A DNA stretch of 15,116 nt from JAGORM01 sp050255815 (GCA_050255815.1 JBLMVJ010000009.1:1-15116), one strand, 5' to 3'. Shown: positions 6,783 through 13,164, counted from the first letter of the stretch. The notes: generated by a model from the letters alone, not told the origin. Made by a program: numbers and translations.

Positions 6783-7729
6783 TCCGAATGATTTTTCTGG
6801 TCTTCCCCTATTATCTCCAAATAAGCTTCTTCTATGGTGGGAGTGTGCGTCCTGACGGAACTAAGTGGGGTTTTTATAGAGGAAATTACTTCCTGGACGC
6901 TTTTTTTGCCCAGGTTAATCTTTATTTGATTATTTGTTTCAAAATCATACCGGTGTTTTTTCAGCTCTTCAACCAGCCCTTCTTTATTCTTAGAATCCAC
7001 CATGAGGTAGTCTTTTACAATTCTTTTTTTAATTTCGTCAGGAGTTCCCCGGGTGATAATTTTCCCATTGTTGATGATTGCTACGTTATCTGCAGGTTCA
7101 GCCTCTTCCAGGTAATGGGTAGTTAAAAACAGGGTTAGTTTTTCTTTCTCCCTGATGTCTATCAGGTATTCCCAGAGGTTTTTCCGGCTCAGCGGATCCA
7201 GTCCTACCGTAGGCTCATCTAAAAATAACACCTTTGGATGGTGGATGAGGGAGCGGATAATTTCCAGCTTGCGTTTCATGCCCCCGGAAAAGGTTTTAAT
7301 GGGCTTAAACAATTCATCTTTAATACCTATCAATTCTGCAAGCTGGTAGACTTCATTTCTGTATTTTTTTGGCATGAAATTAAAAAGCGGGCTAAATGGG
7401 TAGAGTCCGTAGAGGATGGCATGGAAGCGGATATTTTCTTCCGCAGTTAAATTTAAATCCAGGCTGGGGTTTTGGAATATAATACCTACGCTTTGCCTTA
7501 CTTTATCCTGGTTTTTATCCAGGTCATACCCGGCCACGGTAATTTTCCCTGAAGTTTTAGAGAGGGTGGTGGTGAGGATTGAGATGGTGGTTGTTTTGCC
7601 GGCTCCATTAGGTCCTAATAAACTGAAAAATTCTCCTGCCTTTACTGAAAATGAGACATCATCTACGGCGTTTTTTTCCGCTTTTTTATAGCGTTTTACC
7701 AGATTTTTAACTTCTATGATCTCTACCAT
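6779..7729 (-). CDS. ABC transporter ATP-binding protein (DrrA/CcmA-like)
   Basis: The protein has 316 aa. Motifs are complete: Walker A GPNGAGKTT (residues 39-47), Q-loop Gln86 in IIFQNPSLD, signature SGGMKRK (148-154), Walker B VLFLDEP (167-173) with D-loop GLDP, and H-loop His205 in TTHYLEEAE. A C-terminal extension of about 80 residues beyond the nucleotide-binding domain (ending QKNHSE) is typical of DrrA-type ATPases, which power ABC-2 exporters. It is the first gene of a two-gene unit with the permease. A consensus extended -10 lies 5 nt before its ATG. Confidence 0.92.
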   Translation of the reverse strand: MVEIIEVKNLVKRYKKAEKNAVDDVSFSVKAGEFFSLLGPNGAGKTTTISILTTTLSKTSGKITVAGYDLDKNQDKVRQSVGIIFQNPSLDLNLTAEENIRFHAILYGLYPFSPLFNFMPKKYRNEVYQLAELIGIKDELFKPIKTFSGGMKRKLEIIRSLIHHPKVLFLDEPTVGLDPLSRKNLWEYLIDIREKEKLTLFLTTHYLEEAEPADNVAIINNGKIITRGTPDEIKKRIVKDYLMVDSKNKEGLVEELKKHRYDFETNNQIKINLGKKSVQEVISSIKTPLSSVRTHTPTIEEAYLEIIGEDQKNHSE

Positions 7730-7734
7730 AGTTT

Positions 7735-7743
7735 ATTATAACA
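7735..7743 (-). promoter_or_regulatory. Extended -10 promoter of the ABC operon
   Basis: On the minus strand, TGTTATAAT is a perfect extended -10. Five bases separate it from the ATG at 7729, so the mRNA is predicted to be leaderless. No good -35 was seen. Confidence 0.65.
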
Positions 7744-7771
7744 ATGATAGTGTAAGAAATCTGCAAGAAGG

Positions 7772-8497
7772 TTAGCTGAATATACGGGGAGAGTCAGGAG
7801 TTTTTGTAATCCTTACTTTTCCGGTATTAAATACAGGATAAGGATTATCATGGTCCCCCTGATCATAAATAATGTCCAACCCTTTTTTTTGAAGGTCATC
7901 AACCCATTTTTGTAAGTCTATCCCCATTTGTGCTAGTTCATCCTTCTCAGGCACCTCTGCCAGAAGGGTTCCCCCGTTTGGGTTGACCATGTTCCATGCC
8001 TGCGCTGACAGTGCAGAAAGAAGCAGTTTTTTTCTGGGGATCCAGTCTGAGCTTAATGCACCCATAGCCCGTTCTATAACCAGATCAGCTTTTTGTGTTC
8101 CAAGCCAGTCTGTAATATGCTTCCAGGTAGACGGTTTTGTAATATCTTCAGGCAACCAGGTTATATGGGAAGCGCTGTAGGCATCCTGAATTTGCTTAGG
8201 AGTGTTCTGAAGGCTATGGTCTGGTAAGGAAACTGACAGACCCTTTCCTTTTGGGGAACCCTCTAAAAGCTCATGGACTGTAGCCGGAGGCGCCATGAGA
8301 TCTATAACAACAGGAGCTCCCCTTCCCTGTATAAGGCTAGACATACTTTTTCCCATAAGGACATGAGCAAAAGACTTTTCATAGGAAGAGATTGCGGAGT
8401 TGTGAAATCCCCAGGCTGTTTCAGCTACCTGGCCGGTTTTATCTAAATATCTTTTCCGGAAAGCTGGCTTAGGTTCCTGAACGGTAGTTTCTGTCAC
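7772..8497 (-). CDS. Possible SAM-dependent methyltransferase-like protein
   Basis: The protein has 241 aa with a GTG start. The order of elements fits a Rossmann methyltransferase: APVVIDLMAPPATVHELL (61-78) at the motif I position, KGLSVSLPDH (85-94) as the second strand, a loop with WLPEDITKPSTW (114-125), and ADLVIERAMGALSSDW (137-152) as the fourth strand. Motif I lacks the usual glycine-rich DxGxGxG, reading DLMAPPA. It may therefore be a divergent or non-catalytic member. No substrate-specific domain is recognised. The start is set by a -10/-35 pair placing transcription at the GTG. Confidence 0.5.
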   Translation of the reverse strand: MTETTVQEPKPAFRKRYLDKTGQVAETAWGFHNSAISSYEKSFAHVLMGKSMSSLIQGRGAPVVIDLMAPPATVHELLEGSPKGKGLSVSLPDHSLQNTPKQIQDAYSASHITWLPEDITKPSTWKHITDWLGTQKADLVIERAMGALSSDWIPRKKLLLSALSAQAWNMVNPNGGTLLAEVPEKDELAQMGIDLQKWVDDLQKKGLDIIYDQGDHDNPYPVFNTGKVRITKTPDSPRIFS

Positions 8498-8502
8498 AAC
8501 TT

Positions 8503-8530
8503 ATTATACCGTACACTTCAACCTTTTCAA
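8503..8530 (-). promoter_or_regulatory. Sigma-70 promoter of the methyltransferase-like gene
   Basis: On the minus strand TTGAAA (8525-8530) is followed after 16 bp by TATAAT (8503-8508), then 5 nt to the GTG start. This is one of the clearest leaderless promoters in the window. Confidence 0.75.
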
Positions 8531-8608
8531 GCGGTTGCTACATTTTATACACGTTGATCCCCAAAGAGTCCATAGAGCAGTTTGGTATCTATGTAATAGG
8601 GATACGGG

Positions 8609-9010
8609 TTATTTCCGGATAATCTCCAATTTCATGGGAACTAGTGAGGTTTTTTGAAAGCCGCAAGTAGTATAGAAATGAACTAATTCTTCCTCTACAG
8701 CAATAGGAATATAGGTTGCCCCAAGGTCTTTAAGCTTAGTTATTACATGGTCTACCAGTTGTTTGCCAATCCCTCTTTTCCGGTGGTCCGTGTCTACAAC
8801 TACTTTCTGGATATATCCTCTTCTACCATCAAAAGAGCCTAATGCGGTACCTATGATACCCCCGTTTTCTTCCATGAGGATGCTGAGCCCGGGGTTTTTC
8901 TCAAGGAATAGCGCAAGCCTGTCCTTGCTGTCCATATCACCAACAAAGTAATTCTTCCCCCAAAAACCTATGAGGTTATCATAGTCCTGAATCATAATTT
9001 CCCTGATCAT
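8609..9010 (-). CDS. GNAT-family N-acetyltransferase
   Basis: The protein has 133 aa. The acetyl-CoA pyrophosphate-binding motif A is HRKRGIGKQLV (residues 76-86), preceded by the strand GYIQKVVVDTD and followed by the motif-B-like FYTTCGFQK (112-120). A single GNAT domain of normal small size; the acetyl acceptor cannot be predicted. The frame is open to 9052, but that extension would span the -10 box at 9018-9023. The ATG at 9010 gives the usual GNAT N-terminus (MIREIMIQDYDNLIGFW). Confidence 0.88.
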   Translation of the reverse strand: MIREIMIQDYDNLIGFWGKNYFVGDMDSKDRLALFLEKNPGLSILMEENGGIIGTALGSFDGRRGYIQKVVVDTDHRKRGIGKQLVDHVITKLKDLGATYIPIAVEEELVHFYTTCGFQKTSLVPMKLEIIRK

Positions 9011-9017
9011 GAGAATA

Positions 9018-9026
9018 ATTATAGCA
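9018..9026 (-). promoter_or_regulatory. Extended -10 promoter of the GNAT gene
   Basis: Minus-strand TGCTATAAT ends 7 nt before the ATG at 9010, placing +1 at or next to the A of the start codon. This box decides the start over the in-frame upstream codon at 9052. Confidence 0.65.
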
Positions 9027-9129
9027 AAGCCATCTGTGTACGCGGCAGTCATTTTGATTCAGGCTCAAAATATTGTAAAATATACTGTTCCGTTGAAAAC
9101 TGCTCGGCTCTTGAGCGGTTAAAGGATAC

Positions 9130-9202
9130 GCTCCTGTAGCTCAACGGATAGAGCAAATCACTTCTAATGATTAGGTTGTGGGTTCGATTCCCGCCAGGAG
9201 CG
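9130..9202 (+). tRNA. tRNA-Arg (UCU)
   Basis: Complete cloverleaf of 73 nt. The acceptor GCTCCTG/CAGGAGC is fully paired, the D-arm GCTC/GAGC has loop AACGGATA containing the GG pair, the anticodon stem is AATCA/TGATT with loop CTTCTAA (anticodon TCT), and the T-arm GTGGG/CCCGC has a normal TTCGATT loop. The discriminator is G. CCA is not encoded. It precedes tRNA-His by 31 bp and is probably co-transcribed. Confidence 0.95.
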
Positions 9203-9233
9203 CAAATTATTTGACTATTAGTTTATTTTATAC

Positions 9234-9309
9234 GGTGGATGTAGTTCAACAGTAGAACGCCAGTTTGTGGAACTGGAGGTCGCGGGGGCGGCACCCGTCT
9301 TCCACCCCA
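9234..9309 (+). tRNA. tRNA-His (GUG) with aberrant D- and T-loops
   Basis: All arms fold. G-1 (9234) faces discriminator C73 (9306), the histidine identity pair, and CCA is encoded (9307-9309). The acceptor is paired except for a U6-U67 mismatch. The anticodon stem CCAGT/ACTGG carries loop TTGTGGA (anticodon GTG). The T-stem GCGGG/CCCGT is intact, but its loop reads GGCGGCA instead of TTCRANN. The D-loop is AACAGTA with a single G instead of the usual GG. The tRNA elbow must therefore be unusual. It is probably functional, because the stems and identity elements are kept, but a decayed gene is possible. A run of eight T follows. Confidence 0.85.
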
Positions 9310-9323
9310 ATTTTTTTTGCCAC

Positions 9324-9356
9324 AAGTTTGTGCATCAAACTTAGATTCGAAGAATC
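9324..9356 (+). other. Two consecutive small hairpins downstream of tRNA-His
   Basis: AAGTTTG/CAAACTT (9324-9330/9336-9342, loop of 5) is followed immediately by GATTC/GAATC (9344-9348/9352-9356, loop GAA). No U-tract follows. They may help 3' processing or termination of the tRNA transcript; function is not shown. Confidence 0.4.
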
Positions 9357-9398
9357 GCAAACTCCGCTTGTTTCACCCCAAGAACGAGCTAGAACCTC

Positions 9399-9407
9399 TG
9401 ATATAAT
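9399..9407 (+). promoter_or_regulatory. Extended -10 promoter of the S51 peptidase gene
   Basis: TGATATAAT ends 6 nt before the ATG at 9414, the exact distance for initiation on the start codon. No convincing -35 is seen. Confidence 0.65.
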
Positions 9408-9413
9408 TCAATT

Positions 9414-10067
9414 ATGAAATTCTTTCTTACATCTAACGGATTAAAAGGCCAACTTACGGATATATTTGTAACTCTTCTTAAAAAGCCAGCATCAGAAAAT
9501 TCTGTGGCATTCGATATTACAGCTGCATACGGTGAAGAAGATAATCCGACATGGTTTGAAAAATTTAAAGACCAGTTGCGACAGCAAGGTGTTATCAATA
9601 TTCAGGATTTAGATTTGAGGAATAAAAATCAGGAACAAGTAGAAGAAATGCTTAGCACAAAGGATATTATTTTTGTAAATGGAGGCAATACTTTTTTTCT
9701 TCTCGATTGTATGCGAAAAGCTGGATTTGAAAAAGCACTTAAAAAGTTTCTTTCGGAAGATAAATTATATATTGGAGTAAGTGCAGGTGGTATTGTGGTT
9801 ACCCCAACTATTGCAATTGCAGGAGTTGAGCCTGGAGATGCAAACAATATTGGAATGCAAGATTTTACAGGCCTTAGTATGGTCGATTTTGAGTTTTCAC
9901 CACACGTTCCAGACATGGTTTCTTATGACTCTGTTGAGAATTTTAGTAAAACAACACCACATAAAGTTTATGCTGTTGATGACTATGCAGCAGTTTTAGT
10001 CCAAGATGACAAAGTTAGCGTTATAGGTGATGGCAAATATAAGATTTATAACGGAGAACCTTCATAA
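9414..10067 (+). CDS. Peptidase S51 family (PepE / cyanophycinase-like) protein
   Basis: The protein has 217 aa. The family signature is present: the IIFVNGGNTFFLLD strand-turn (residues 85-98), the nucleophile elbow GVSAGGIVV (121-129) with Ser123, and FEFSPHVP (159-166) containing a conserved His. E. coli PepE (about 229 aa) is an alpha-aspartyl dipeptidase of this fold. Length and motifs fit that group better than the longer cyanophycinases. No signal peptide, so probably cytosolic. It stands alone, between the tRNAs and the convergent gnd, and looks more AT-rich than its neighbours, which may indicate separate acquisition. The exact substrate is uncertain. Confidence 0.85.
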   Translation: MKFFLTSNGLKGQLTDIFVTLLKKPASENSVAFDITAAYGEEDNPTWFEKFKDQLRQQGVINIQDLDLRNKNQEQVEEMLSTKDIIFVNGGNTFFLLDCMRKAGFEKALKKFLSEDKLYIGVSAGGIVVTPTIAIAGVEPGDANNIGMQDFTGLSMVDFEFSPHVPDMVSYDSVENFSKTTPHKVYAVDDYAAVLVQDDKVSVIGDGKYKIYNGEPS

Positions 10068-10068
10068 A

Positions 10069-10145
10069 TTAGCAAAAGATGTTTGATAGAAGAGTATTTC
10101 CTGTAATTGTAGCGTTCTATAATAAGTCCTGACAGTATTTGCTAA
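10069..10145. repeat. Inverted repeat between the peptidase and gnd genes
   Basis: TTAGCAAA (10069-10076) and TTTGCTAA (10138-10145) are perfect 8-bp inverted repeats spanning almost the whole 89-bp gap between convergent genes. No T-rich terminator was recognised inside. Confidence 0.35.
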
Positions 10146-10156
10146 ATTACCCCAAG

Positions 10157-11074
10157 TCAGGTCATTTTGCCTTTTTCAATACTGTGGCCGCCAAACATGT
10201 TGCGCATGGCGGTGAGGATTTTTCCGGCAAACGTAGGGTTTTTCTGGGATTCCTTACGGTATTCAGCAGCGTATCTGATGGAGGTTACATTTGCACCTAT
10301 TTCTTCCCCGGTTATTGCCGTCCATTCACCTTCCCCGTTAAACCCTACGGCACCGGATAAAGGTTCCAAGTCTTTCCCGTATTTTTCAAAAGCACCTTGC
10401 AGCCACTTTGTTAATCTGGATTCTACCACGCTGCCATTGTTGTAAATCTTTGAAACCTCCAGGAGATCTATTTTGGGGTCAAACTGGTGGATGAGGGCAA
10501 ATCCTTCAGCAATAGACTGCATCATGCCGTATTCTACACCGTTATGGACCATTTTAATAAAGTGGCCGTTTCCATCCCCTTCAAAGTGGGAAACCGCTCC
10601 TTTCTGCGCCATGTCCGTAAAAAGCGGTAACAGTTCTTGGAATAGGTCAGCAGGGCCTCCCACCATGAGGCATGCGCCATTTAGTGCTCCACCTGGGCCA
10701 CCTGAAACTCCTACGTCTATAAACCTGATCCCTTTCTTTCTGGCCGCTTCTGCGCGTCTTTGGGTATCTTTATAGAAAGAGTTAGCACATTCTGCAATAA
10801 CGTCATCTTTTTCTAAAAGCGGTAGCAATTTTTCCAGGACTTCATCCGTGGGTTCTTTAGGGGGAAGTAAAGATATAATAACTCGAGGTTTTGGTAAAAC
10901 TTTCACTAGTTCTTTCAGAGAATAAACTCCAACTAGCCCTTCTTTTTCCAGCGCTTTGGTATCTTCAGGGGAGCGGTTGTACCCTACAACCTTCCACCCT
11001 TTTCCCATAAGCCGCCTAGCGAGATTAGAACCCATTTTTCCGAGCCCAATAATTCCAACTGTTTTACTGTCCAT
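10157..11074 (-). CDS. gnd: 6-phosphogluconate dehydrogenase, decarboxylating, short (YqeC/GntZ) type
   Basis: The protein has 305 aa. It oxidatively decarboxylates 6-phosphogluconate to ribulose 5-phosphate. An N-terminal Rossmann motif GLGKMG (10-15) is followed by NRS (33-35) after the second strand; the same NRS occurs in NADP-dependent E. coli Gnd, so NADP use is likely. The substrate loop VSGGPGGALNG (123-133) and catalytic GHFIKMVHNGVEYGMMQ (170-186) with Lys174 and His177-Asn178 are intact. The length matches the short class (about 300 aa), not the 470-aa type. It lies 112 bp after zwf on the same strand, separated by a terminator-like hairpin. No Shine-Dalgarno and no clear -10 were seen before the ATG. 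Confidence 0.92.
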   Translation of the reverse strand: MDSKTVGIIGLGKMGSNLARRLMGKGWKVVGYNRSPEDTKALEKEGLVGVYSLKELVKVLPKPRVIISLLPPKEPTDEVLEKLLPLLEKDDVIAECANSFYKDTQRRAEAARKKGIRFIDVGVSGGPGGALNGACLMVGGPADLFQELLPLFTDMAQKGAVSHFEGDGNGHFIKMVHNGVEYGMMQSIAEGFALIHQFDPKIDLLEVSKIYNNGSVVESRLTKWLQGAFEKYGKDLEPLSGAVGFNGEGEWTAITGEEIGANVTSIRYAAEYRKESQKNPTFAGKILTAMRNMFGGHSIEKGKMT

Positions 11075-11115
11075 AATGCCAATATTTATTTGAGATAACC
11101 GATACTCACCTCAGG

Positions 11116-11154
11116 AAAAATATGTTGAGGCTCCATTTATGGAGTTGAACATAT
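11116..11154 (-). terminator. Hairpin with U-run between zwf and gnd
   Basis: On the minus strand an outer stem ATATGTT/AACATAT (7 bp) encloses CTCCA/TGGAG (5 bp, loop TAAA), and the 3' arm runs into a T-tract (11116-11119). It fits a modest intrinsic terminator or attenuator after zwf. A competing stem (11109-11113 with 11126-11130) shares bases with it. Confidence 0.5.
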
Positions 11155-11186
11155 CTTACCCAGGTCTACAATTGCGATTTGTTTAT

Positions 11187-12653
11187 TCATATAGTACAAA
11201 AGGCTGCGTATGGTGCCAACCAGCGCCTACCGTCTTTTTCTATTAATATCTCTGCTTCTTTAGGTCCCCAACTGCCGGCTTTATATAGTCTAGTAGGGGT
11301 CCGGTGGTTTGACAAGGGATCTATAAAGCGCCATTCCGCTTCTACCTCTTCAGTAGTGTTAAAAGAAGTATGTCTTCCCGCAAAAGCATCCTGGATGAGT
11401 TTTTCATATGCATCAAAGCTTTGTCCTGGGAAATGATGCTTATAGCAAAACTGCATATAGGTAGGCTCATGCGTTTTAGTGTAGCCCGGTTTTTTCGTTA
11501 GTATTTTCACTGCGATTCCTTCATTTGGCTGCACACGGATGGTAAGAACATTATCCCCCAGGTGCTGCGTCTTAAATACATAGTTAATTTCAGTAACCCA
11601 TTGTTCCATCTGTTTTCCTGATCTGATATAGACAGGGACTCCGTCAAACCGCTTGCTTTCTATGTGCAGCTTCATGGCAAAAAATGAGTCTGTATTGGAG
11701 CCTTTCTGGATGAAGTCTTCATCTTTATAAGCAACAGCAGGTTTTCCATTTACCATGCCTTTGTCATACTGCCCATAAACAACATCATTTGGGTATGCCC
11801 TGAGTTTTTTTATGAGGTTTAACCTGGCCCGCACTAATGCTTCATCTGATGAATTCTCAGGCTTTTCCATGGTTGCCAGTGCTACCATTTGAAGGATATG
11901 GTTCTGTCCTACGTCTTTTAGCGCCCCGGTTACATCATAAAACTTACCCCGTTTTGCTATGCCAAAATTTTCTGCAGCGGTAATCTGGATATGGTCAAGG
12001 TGCTTTCTGTTTATAAGGTGCTCAAATATATTATTTTCAAACCTGAATGAAAGAATATTCTCCAGGGTTTCCTTGCCCAGATAATGGTCCAGGCGGAAAA
12101 TCTGGTCTTCTGCAAAAACTGAGCGGAAGATTTTATTGTAGTGTTTTGCGGTTTCCTCAGAATCACCTATGGGTTTTTCAATTAAGATGCGCGTCCAGCC
12201 GCACGGGCTCCGGTACAGTCCACTTTCTTTTAGGTTCTTAAAAACCGTAGGGTAGATAACTTGCGGTAGGCCCAGGTAAAACAGTCTGTTTCCGCAAGGA
12301 AGCCCGTCTTTAATCATCTGGTCCAGATATGTATTTAGTTCTTTGTAAAATTCAGGGGTAGTGTTGTCACCGGGAAAAAAATATATGTGCTTCTCCAGCA
12401 TTTTAAAAAAATCATTATCTATGGAGTGTTGGTGATGGCGGTTGTCAGAGGTCACGGAGTGGCGGAAGAAGTCATAAAATTCTTCTTTTGTATATTTACG
12501 TCCGGTAGCTACAATAGCAAAGTCTTTAGGAAGTAGTTTTTTTTCAGCTATATCATAGAGGGCAGGGTAAATTTTCTGATAGCTGTTATCCCCGCTTCCG
12601 CCAAAAATAATGAAAGAAAAAGGAGCTTGAAATGAATCTGTGATCATTTGCAC
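11187..12653 (-). CDS. zwf: Glucose-6-phosphate 1-dehydrogenase
   Basis: The protein has 488 aa from the chosen GTG (an ATG lies two codons later at 12647); E. coli Zwf has 491. It catalyses the NADP-linked first step of the oxidative pentose phosphate pathway. In GTG numbering: nucleotide-binding IIFGGSGDNSYQKIYPALY (15-33), a variant of the usual GASGDL; IEKPIG (158-163) with the substrate-binding Lys; active site RLDHYLGKE (187-195) with the catalytic His; then GALKDVGQNHILQM and a C-terminal SFDAYEKLIQDAFAGRHTSF. The frame stays open through the neighbouring tRNA-Gly to 12773, but translated tRNA sequence is not protein. A TACAAT box 5 nt before the GTG supports the start used here. Confidence 0.94.
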   Translation of the reverse strand: MQMITDSFQAPFSFIIFGGSGDNSYQKIYPALYDIAEKKLLPKDFAIVATGRKYTKEEFYDFFRHSVTSDNRHHQHSIDNDFFKMLEKHIYFFPGDNTTPEFYKELNTYLDQMIKDGLPCGNRLFYLGLPQVIYPTVFKNLKESGLYRSPCGWTRILIEKPIGDSEETAKHYNKIFRSVFAEDQIFRLDHYLGKETLENILSFRFENNIFEHLINRKHLDHIQITAAENFGIAKRGKFYDVTGALKDVGQNHILQMVALATMEKPENSSDEALVRARLNLIKKLRAYPNDVVYGQYDKGMVNGKPAVAYKDEDFIQKGSNTDSFFAMKLHIESKRFDGVPVYIRSGKQMEQWVTEINYVFKTQHLGDNVLTIRVQPNEGIAVKILTKKPGYTKTHEPTYMQFCYKHHFPGQSFDAYEKLIQDAFAGRHTSFNTTEEVEAEWRFIDPLSNHRTPTRLYKAGSWGPKEAEILIEKDGRRWLAPYAAFCTI

Positions 12654-12658
12654 TGACC

Positions 12659-12688
12659 ATTGTAATACCCTTTCCTGAGAAAAAGCAA
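12659..12688 (-). promoter_or_regulatory. Probable zwf promoter
   Basis: Minus-strand TACAAT (12659-12664) lies 5 nt before the GTG at 12653. A weak TTGCTT (12683-12688) sits 18 bp further upstream. The spacing matches the other leaderless promoters. Confidence 0.45.
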
Positions 12689-12710
12689 GAAGATACTTTG
12701 AAGATACTAA
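12689..12710. repeat. 11-bp tandem direct repeat upstream of the zwf promoter
   Basis: GAAGATACTTT (12689-12699) and GAAGATACTAA (12700-12710) abut directly, next to the candidate -35. Two copies one helical turn apart are a typical activator-site layout, but this may be chance in AT-rich DNA. Confidence 0.4.
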
Positions 12711-12723
12711 GATGAAAGATGGG

Positions 12724-12795
12724 AGCGGGCGATGGGACTCGAACCCACGACGTTCAGATTGGAAATCTGACATTCTACCACTGAATTACACCCGC
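12724..12795 (-). tRNA. tRNA-Gly (UCC)
   Basis: Complete cloverleaf of 72 nt on the minus strand. The acceptor GCGGGTG/CGCCCGC has one G-U pair, the D-arm ATTC/GAAT has loop AGTGGTA, the anticodon stem TCAGA/TCTGA has loop TTTCCAA (anticodon TCC), and the T-arm GTGGG/CCCAT has the normal TTCGAGT loop. The discriminator is U, as expected for glycine. The following bases are CCC, so CCA is not encoded. Confidence 0.96.
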
Positions 12796-12805
12796 GAGAA
12801 ACACG

Positions 12806-12865
12806 AGCGGGGGTAAGAAGGGGCAGGACAAGTTGAAAACTAGCCTACCACTGAATTACACCCGC
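12806..12865 (-). pseudogene. tRNA-Gly-like remnant
   Basis: The first 21 nt (12845-12865) are identical to the 5' part of tRNA-Gly. The far end reads CCCCCGC followed by T, so the acceptor stem could still form 6 of 7 pairs with the glycine discriminator kept. The D-stem 3' side, anticodon arm and T-arm are lost, and the element is 60 nt instead of 72. It lies 10 bp upstream of the intact tRNA on the same strand. It looks like a decayed tandem duplicate. Confidence 0.55.
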
Positions 12866-12903
12866 AGAAAATTACCTACAAAATTATCAATAATTATTTT
12901 CAA

Positions 12904-12932
12904 GGGTGCAAGCTCAGCTTACACCCGCGAGA
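12904..12932 (-). repeat. Third tRNA-Gly 5'-end fragment, folded as a 10-bp hairpin
   Basis: TTACACCCGCGAGA at 12919-12932 matches the tRNA-Gly 5' end and its upstream flank (12786-12799). On the minus strand the following bases pair back to form a 10-bp stem with one U-G pair and loop TGA (12904-12926). The next bases are A/T-rich but lack a clean T-run. Confidence 0.5.
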
Positions 12933-12973
12933 GAACTTTACAATTATACAAAACACTCGTCTTTTACACAAGC

Positions 12974-13062
12974 CAGGATATATATCGTTCAAGCTTATCG
13001 AGAACTACCACTAAGACTTCTCGACTCGTCGCTTCGCTTCTCGTCCGAAGAATAATATCCTG
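12974..13062. repeat. 89-bp element with terminal inverted repeats and two internal hairpins
   Basis: The ends CAGGATAT (12974-12981) and ATATCCTG (13055-13062) are perfect 8-bp inverted repeats. Inside are TCGAGAA/TTCTCGA (12998-13004/13018-13024) and CTTCG/CGAAG (13032-13036/13046-13050), so the whole could fold as a three-way junction. The middle (13018-13047) is more CG-rich than its surroundings. It could be a miniature mobile element or a structured RNA; no target duplication was recognised. Confidence 0.45.
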
Positions 13063-13063
13063 T

Positions 13064-13097
13064 TAAGGTGACACCTTATATCAAGGTGACACCTTAA
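13064..13097. repeat. Double palindrome AAGGTGACACCTT x2
   Basis: Two copies of the 6+1+6 palindrome AAGGTGACACCTT lie at 13065-13077 and 13083-13095, with an 18-bp period. The two together also form a near-perfect 15-bp stem with a single A-A mismatch and a 5-nt loop. They suit a dimeric repressor or a strong cruciform/hairpin, in the divergent region upstream of the HAD gene. Confidence 0.6.
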
Positions 13098-13164
13098 CTA
13101 GGGCGGTTCATCATTTGGTTCCAGCCAAGGGGCAGGCACGTGTAGAGAGTTACCTTTCCCCATT

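Noticed and set aside
9130..9309. tRNA-linked integration site for a mobile element
   Set aside because: No integrase gene and no repeated tRNA 3' end is visible in the window.
9629..9916. 95-codon open frame opposite the S51 peptidase
   Set aside because: Antisense of a gene with intact catalytic motifs; no promoter or family resemblance.
12654..12773. N-terminal extension of zwf running through tRNA-Gly
   Set aside because: The extra residues are the translation of the tRNA gene; the Zwf family starts close to the nucleotide-binding loop, and the promoter lies at 12659-12664.
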